NCBI GenBank assembly: GCA_005881235.1
Contig: VBEQ01000054.1
Span: forward strand, 1 to 10,654
Direction of reading: 5' to 3'
Source of the DNA: Chloroflexota bacterium
Lineage (GTDB): Bacteria > Chloroflexota > Dormibacteria > CF-121
DNA length: 10,654 bases
Positions 7,926 through 10,654 of this stretch are shown one piece after another. The position numbers and the translations under genes were made by a program. Numbering within the stretch: the stretch's first letter is position 1; each line of letters starts with the position of its first letter. A model generated the notes under the pieces. That model was not told where the DNA came from. It searched no databases and saw nothing but the letters and a program-made list of their open reading frames with translations.

Positions 7926-8050
7926 GCGGCCTCCAGCCGCCCGCGGCGCACTCGCGCTTAAGAACGTGCGCTCATGTGCTCGCACGGGCGTCATGGGCCG
8001 CCGGCGCTCGCGCCCGAAAGGGCGGCGGCCCGAGGGCCGCTGTGCGGCTC
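7926..8050. terminator. Cluster of GC-rich hairpins between convergent genes, possible bidirectional terminator
   Basis: The 155-base gap between two convergent genes holds at least four inverted repeats: GCGGC/GCCGC (7926-7940), CGTGCG/CGCACG (7965-7986), a large bulged hairpin pairing GGGCCGC (7995-8001) with GCGGCCC (8025-8031) around CGCCC-GAAA-GGGCG (8011-8024), and GGGCCGC/GCGGCTC with a 3-base loop (8034-8050). None is followed by a T-run on either strand, so classic intrinsic termination is not shown; RNA stabilisation or Rho-aided termination is possible. I see no gene in the gap. Confidence 0.45.
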
Positions 8051-8065
8051 GGCTTGCGGCCTCGC

Positions 8066-8344
8066 CTAGCCGACGCGCCAGTAGACGCCGTCTTTCCGGT
8101 TCAGCAGTTCCCGCTCCACGAGCGCGCGCCGGAGCTGGCAGTGGTCGGGCCAGAACTCGCGAAGGATGGCATCGACGTCCGCTTCCGCCAGGCGTTTTCC
8201 CGGTGAGAAGGCGCGCACGACCTCGGCGAGGACGAGGCGGCGCCGGCTCTCCCGAGCCGGCCACTGGATGATCCGGCCGTCCCGCCAGAACGGCCGCAAC
8301 TTCCGCATCTCGTCGGCGGCCGTGTTCCGGTCGGCAGTGGCCAC
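8066..8344 (-). CDS. Stand-alone DUF2087-type protein, possible regulator
   Basis: A 92-residue soluble protein that is almost entirely one domain. LRPFWRDGRIIQWPARESRR (16-35), VVRAFSPGKRLAEADVDAIL (42-61) and FWPDHCQLRRALVERELLNRKDGVYWRV (64-91, in pieces) match what I know of DUF2087, a small winged-helix-like domain often found fused to an ArsR-type HTH region. Here it has no such fusion, and a TGA lies two codons before the GTG at 8344, so the short form is real. No Shine-Dalgarno is visible; a TACAAT box ends five bases before the start, suggesting a leaderless transcript. It is divergent from coaX and convergent with the TPR gene. A DNA-binding role is possible but not shown. Confidence 0.8.
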   Translation of the reverse strand: MATADRNTAADEMRKLRPFWRDGRIIQWPARESRRRLVLAEVVRAFSPGKRLAEADVDAILREFWPDHCQLRRALVERELLNRKDGVYWRVG

Positions 8345-8349
8345 GACTC

Positions 8350-8355
8350 ATTGTA
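8350..8355 (-). promoter_or_regulatory. -10 box for a leaderless DUF2087 transcript
   Basis: The minus strand reads TACAAT (five of six to TATAAT), then five bases, then the GTG start at 8344. At that distance transcription would begin at or next to the start codon, and no ribosome binding site is present. No good -35 hexamer is seen upstream. Confidence 0.5.
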
Positions 8356-8384
8356 AAAACCAAAGCCTGCTGATCTTGCGCGGG

Positions 8385-8390
8385 TAGACT
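8385..8390 (+). promoter_or_regulatory. -10 box for a leaderless coaX transcript
   Basis: TAGACT fits the TANNNT form of a -10 box and ends six bases before the GTG at 8397. No Shine-Dalgarno lies between them and no clear -35 is present. The arrangement is the common one for leaderless genes in actinobacteria and some other high-GC groups. Confidence 0.5.
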
Positions 8391-8396
8391 GTCGGC

Positions 8397-9161
8397 GTGT
8401 TGCTCGCGATCGACCTCGGGAATACGAACCTGACGTTCGGGCTTTTCGAGGGCGATCAGCTCCGGCACGACTGGCGCCTGGCCACCCGCCGCGACAGCAT
8501 GCCCGACGAGCTTGGCCTCCTGATGGTGCAGCTGATGCAGCAGGAGGGTTTCGACCCGAAGGCGGTGGAGGCCGTGGTCGTTGCCAGCGTCGTCCCGCCG
8601 CTAAACAGCCGCCTCGTCGAGGCGATCGAGCGCTACTTCGGCCGCGACCCGATGATGGTGGGCCCGGGGATCAAGACCGGCCTGAAGATCCACTACCGAG
8701 ACCCCAAGGAAGTCGGCGCCGATCGGATCGTGGCCGCCATGGCGGCGTTCAAGAAGTACGGCGGTCCCTTGATCATCATCGACTTCGGCACGGGGACGAC
8801 CTACGACGTGGTCTCCAAGGAGGGCGATTACCTTGGTGGCGCGATCGCCCCGGGGATGGGCATCTCGGTCGACGCGCTCTACGAACGCGCGGCGCGGCTC
8901 CAGCGTGTGGAGTTGAAGGCCCCGCCGACGGTCATCGGACGGACGACCGCCGAGAGCATGCAAGCCGGCATCATTTTCGGCTTCACCGCCCAGGTGGAGG
9001 GGATGGTGGCGCGCATCAGGAAGGAACTCGGCGAGACCCCGCGGGTGATCGCGACCGGCGGTATGGCGGGGCTGATCGCGGCCGAGACACCGGTGATCGA
9101 GCTCGTCGATCAGCGGCTGATGCTGGAGGGTCTGCGGATGATTCACGAGCTCAATGCCTGA
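8397..9161 (+). CDS. coaX: Type III pantothenate kinase, CoaX
   Basis: This 254-residue enzyme phosphorylates pantothenate with ATP, the first step of coenzyme A synthesis, in the cytoplasm. It belongs to the ASKHA fold. Motifs in order: phosphate-binding DLGNTN (6-11), DPKEVGADRI (102-111) with the catalytic-base Asp109, IDFGTGTTYDVV (128-139), and GGAIAPGMGIS (147-157). Length and start match the family; the TTG at 8400 is an alternative start that changes one residue. The FGTGTT variant differs slightly from the more common FGTATT form. Type III enzymes are insensitive to CoA feedback and usually need a monovalent cation. The next gene overlaps its end by eight bases, and dus follows, a linkage also seen in Firmicutes, so this is probably the first gene of an operon. 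Confidence 0.96.
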   Translation: MLLAIDLGNTNLTFGLFEGDQLRHDWRLATRRDSMPDELGLLMVQLMQQEGFDPKAVEAVVVASVVPPLNSRLVEAIERYFGRDPMMVGPGIKTGLKIHYRDPKEVGADRIVAAMAAFKKYGGPLIIIDFGTGTTYDVVSKEGDYLGGAIAPGMGISVDALYERAARLQRVELKAPPTVIGRTTAESMQAGIIFGFTAQVEGMVARIRKELGETPRVIATGGMAGLIAAETPVIELVDQRLMLEGLRMIHELNA

Positions 9162-9357
9162 CGAGGCTTCGCCGTCCAAGCCTGAGCCAATCCCACCCGC
9201 GAGGCGTGAACCATCGCCGATCAGTGATCCGGCCGCCATCTTCATCGCCGCCGCCACGCTGTTCGCGATCTTCATCAACTCGCAGAATGTCGGCCCGATC
9301 CTGATGCTTGGCGTCATCGCCCTGCTGCTCGAGCTCCGCCTGCGTCCGAAGGACTGA
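9154..9357 (+). CDS. Small two-helix membrane protein, unknown function
   Basis: A 67-residue protein beginning at the ATG at 9154 inside the last codons of coaX (8-base overlap). The first 26 residues are polar and proline-rich (nine prolines); then two hydrophobic stretches (about 27-41 and 47-61) are separated by NSQNVGP and end in the charged tail ELRLRPKD. The layout, with a cytoplasmic tail, a short hairpin turn and positive residues at the end, is what a real small membrane protein looks like. It exactly fills the space between coaX and dus, leaving 15 bases before dus. I do not recognise a family. Confidence 0.62.
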   Translation: MPDEASPSKPEPIPPARREPSPISDPAAIFIAAATLFAIFINSQNVGPILMLGVIALLLELRLRPKD

Positions 9358-9372
9358 TAGGCTGGTAGCCCC

Positions 9373-10368
9373 GTGAAAATCGGTCCCTACACGCTCGTTT
9401 CGCCGGTCTACGTCGCCCCTATGGCGGGGGTGACCGACGCCCCCTTCCGCAAGATCGCGCGCGAGTTCGGGGCCGGCCTCGCCTGCACCGAAATGATCAG
9501 CAGCGAGGCGCTGGTGCGACAGCACCGCGAGTCCTTCCGGCTGATGGATCTCGGCTGGGACGAACACCCGGTCTCTGTCCAGCTCATGGGCGGCGACCCG
9601 AGAGTCATGGCGCAGGCCGCCCGGCTGGCCGAAGAGGCTGGCGCCGACATCGTCGACATCAATATGGGTTGCCCGGTGCCCAAAGTCGTCAAGACCTCCG
9701 GCGGCTCCTCGCTGCTTCGCGATCCGGACGGCGCCAGCCGCGTCGCGGAAGCCGTGGTCGGCGCGGTGTCGGTGCCGGTCACGGTCAAGATCCGCCTCGG
9801 CTGGGACTTCGCCACACGCAACTACCTCGAGATGGCGACGCGGCTGGAGAGGACCGGCATCCAGGGGCTCGCGGTTCACGGCCGCACCCGCTCGCAGCGT
9901 TACGATCCGTCCGCCGACTGGATCGCGGTCGCGCAGGTCAAGGCCGCGGTCACGATTCCGGTGGCCGGCAGCGGTGATCTGCGAACCGCCGATGATGCCG
10001 TGCGGCGCATGCGCGAGTCCGGCGTCGACGCGGTGATGCTGGGCCGCGGCATCCTCGGCAACCTCTGGCTCGTGCGGCAGACCGTGGCTCGGCTCACAAC
10101 GGGCGAGACCGTTCCCGCGCTCTCCTGGATCGAGCAGATCGAGTTGGTCCGGCGGCACTGCGACCTCGTTCTCGACTATTACGGTGCGGAGCGCGGGCCG
10201 CGACTACTCCGGAAGTTCATCGCCTGGGGGCTTCGGGGTTTTCGGGGCGCCGCCCGGCTGCGGACGATGGTGCAGTCGGTCGCGACCCCGGCGGACGTCA
10301 CCGTGGTGCTCGACCTGCGAAGCCGCCTGACGGAACTTTTTCGCGCCAGACCCGTCGTACAAGCATGA
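9373..10368 (+). CDS. dusB: tRNA-dihydrouridine synthase, DusB/NifR3 type
   Basis: This 331-residue flavoenzyme reduces selected uridines in tRNA to dihydrouridine using NADPH. The TIM-barrel start VAPMAGVTDAPFRKIAREFG (14-33) binds FMN; TEMISSEAL (39-47) and VQLMGGDP (69-76) follow; DINMGCPVPKV (95-105) carries the catalytic Cys100; VKIRLGWD gives FMN-contacting Lys139; VHGRTRSQ gives His169; and LGRGILGN (223-230) closes the barrel. The last 90 or so residues form the helical tRNA-binding domain. Two positions differ from common family forms: GSGDL (199-203) instead of GNGDI, and GNLW instead of GNPW; both look tolerable. The GTG at 9373 gives the normal N-terminus but has no clear ribosome binding site. 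Its stop overlaps the next start as ATGA. The subfamily is inferred from motifs. Confidence 0.94.
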   Translation: MKIGPYTLVSPVYVAPMAGVTDAPFRKIAREFGAGLACTEMISSEALVRQHRESFRLMDLGWDEHPVSVQLMGGDPRVMAQAARLAEEAGADIVDINMGCPVPKVVKTSGGSSLLRDPDGASRVAEAVVGAVSVPVTVKIRLGWDFATRNYLEMATRLERTGIQGLAVHGRTRSQRYDPSADWIAVAQVKAAVTIPVAGSGDLRTADDAVRRMRESGVDAVMLGRGILGNLWLVRQTVARLTTGETVPALSWIEQIELVRRHCDLVLDYYGAERGPRLLRKFIAWGLRGFRGAARLRTMVQSVATPADVTVVLDLRSRLTELFRARPVVQA

Positions 10369-10654
10369 AGCGTCTTGCGATGCTCCTGCTCGCCCTCGTC
10401 CTGGCGGGCTGCGGCGCCCGGGCGGCCGGCCCGGGGTCGAGTCCGACCCCGAGTCCGACCGACACGGTGTCGGAGACGAACGGGCCCTTCTATGCCGAGG
10501 CGTCGCCGGCCCGGCTGGCGGCCGGCGGTACCGTTCACTTGACGTTGACGGTCACCGGCCCGATCGACTACGAGATCGGTTGCGTCCAGACGCTCCATAT
10601 CTGGGCGGAGGACAGCCAGCGCCAGCAGGTCTGGCAGCAGCCGGTGCCGGAGAT
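10365..10654 (+). CDS. Lipoprotein with probable Ig-like domain, cut by window edge
   Basis: The ATG at 10365 sits inside the dus stop (ATGA) and opens 96 codons to the right edge. The protein starts MKRLAMLLLALVLAGC, with Lys2/Arg3, a hydrophobic core and lipobox LAGC at Cys16, so it should be a secreted lipoprotein. A linker rich in Ser, Pro and Thr (PGSSPTPSPTDT) leads to alternating polar and hydrophobic strands (GTVHLTLTVTG, TLHIWAED, QQVWQQPV), consistent with a beta-sandwich. This recalls BsuPI-like or other Ig-like folds, but only part is visible and that comparison is weak. Translational coupling to a tRNA-modifying enzyme is probably a matter of operon packing rather than shared function. 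Confidence 0.8.
   Translation, partial: MKRLAMLLLALVLAGCGARAAGPGSSPTPSPTDTVSETNGPFYAEASPARLAAGGTVHLTLTVTGPIDYEIGCVQTLHIWAEDSQRQQVWQQPVPE

Noticed and set aside
7911..8468. A 185-codon minus-strand frame spanning the hairpin region, DUF2087 and the coaX start
   Set aside because: It conflicts with DUF2087 and coaX, its product is Arg/Pro/Ala-rich without a domain, and it runs through dense inverted repeats.
9151..10158. A 335-codon minus-strand frame opposite dus
   Set aside because: The dus reading is supported by every catalytic motif; the antisense product has none.

Overview
The window is GC-rich, uses GTG and TTG starts freely, has short intergenic gaps with ATGA overlaps, and encodes several lipobox-type lipoproteins. 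This suits a free-living, high-GC, probably monoderm bacterium. The gene content (a Liv-type transporter with several lipoproteins, coaX-dus linkage, a TPR protein with an acidic tail, apparently leaderless genes) is compatible with an uncultivated Chloroflexota/Dormibacterota-like or Actinomycetota-like lineage. That placement is inference; there is no rRNA or other marker here.

Layout. From 6825 down to the left edge, the minus strand carries a branched-chain amino acid/amide (HAAT family) ABC transporter operon: livK (binding lipoprotein), an intercistronic hairpin, livH and livM (permeases), livG and livF (ATPases). It then adds two genes that are not part of the textbook set: a seven-bladed YVTN-type beta-propeller with a lipobox-like N-terminus, and, overlapping it by ATGA, a second substrate-binding lipoprotein clearly paralogous to LivK and cut by the window edge. 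The divergent spacer 6826-7079 holds promoter-like elements for livK (minus) and for a TPR-domain protein (plus, 7080-7910). A GC-rich spacer full of inverted repeats (7911-8065) separates that gene from a convergent 92-residue DUF2087-type protein (minus).

On the plus strand from 8397 a compact cluster follows: type III pantothenate kinase (coaX), an overlapping 67-residue membrane protein, a tRNA-dihydrouridine synthase (dusB/nifR3 type), and a lipoprotein that starts inside the dus stop codon and runs off the right edge. The DUF2087 gene and coaX are back to back across 52 bases, each with a TA(N)3T-like -10 box only 5-6 bases before a GTG start, suggesting leaderless transcripts.

How they work together. 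LivK, and perhaps the second binding protein, would deliver ligand to LivHM powered by LivGF. The propeller lies between the ATPase gene and the second binding protein and is translationally coupled to the latter, so an extracellular partnership is the most interesting hypothesis here. The rest looks like housekeeping: CoA synthesis and tRNA modification plus small uncharacterised proteins. I see no mobile element, CRISPR array, tRNA or rRNA, and no clearly new defence or biosynthetic system.
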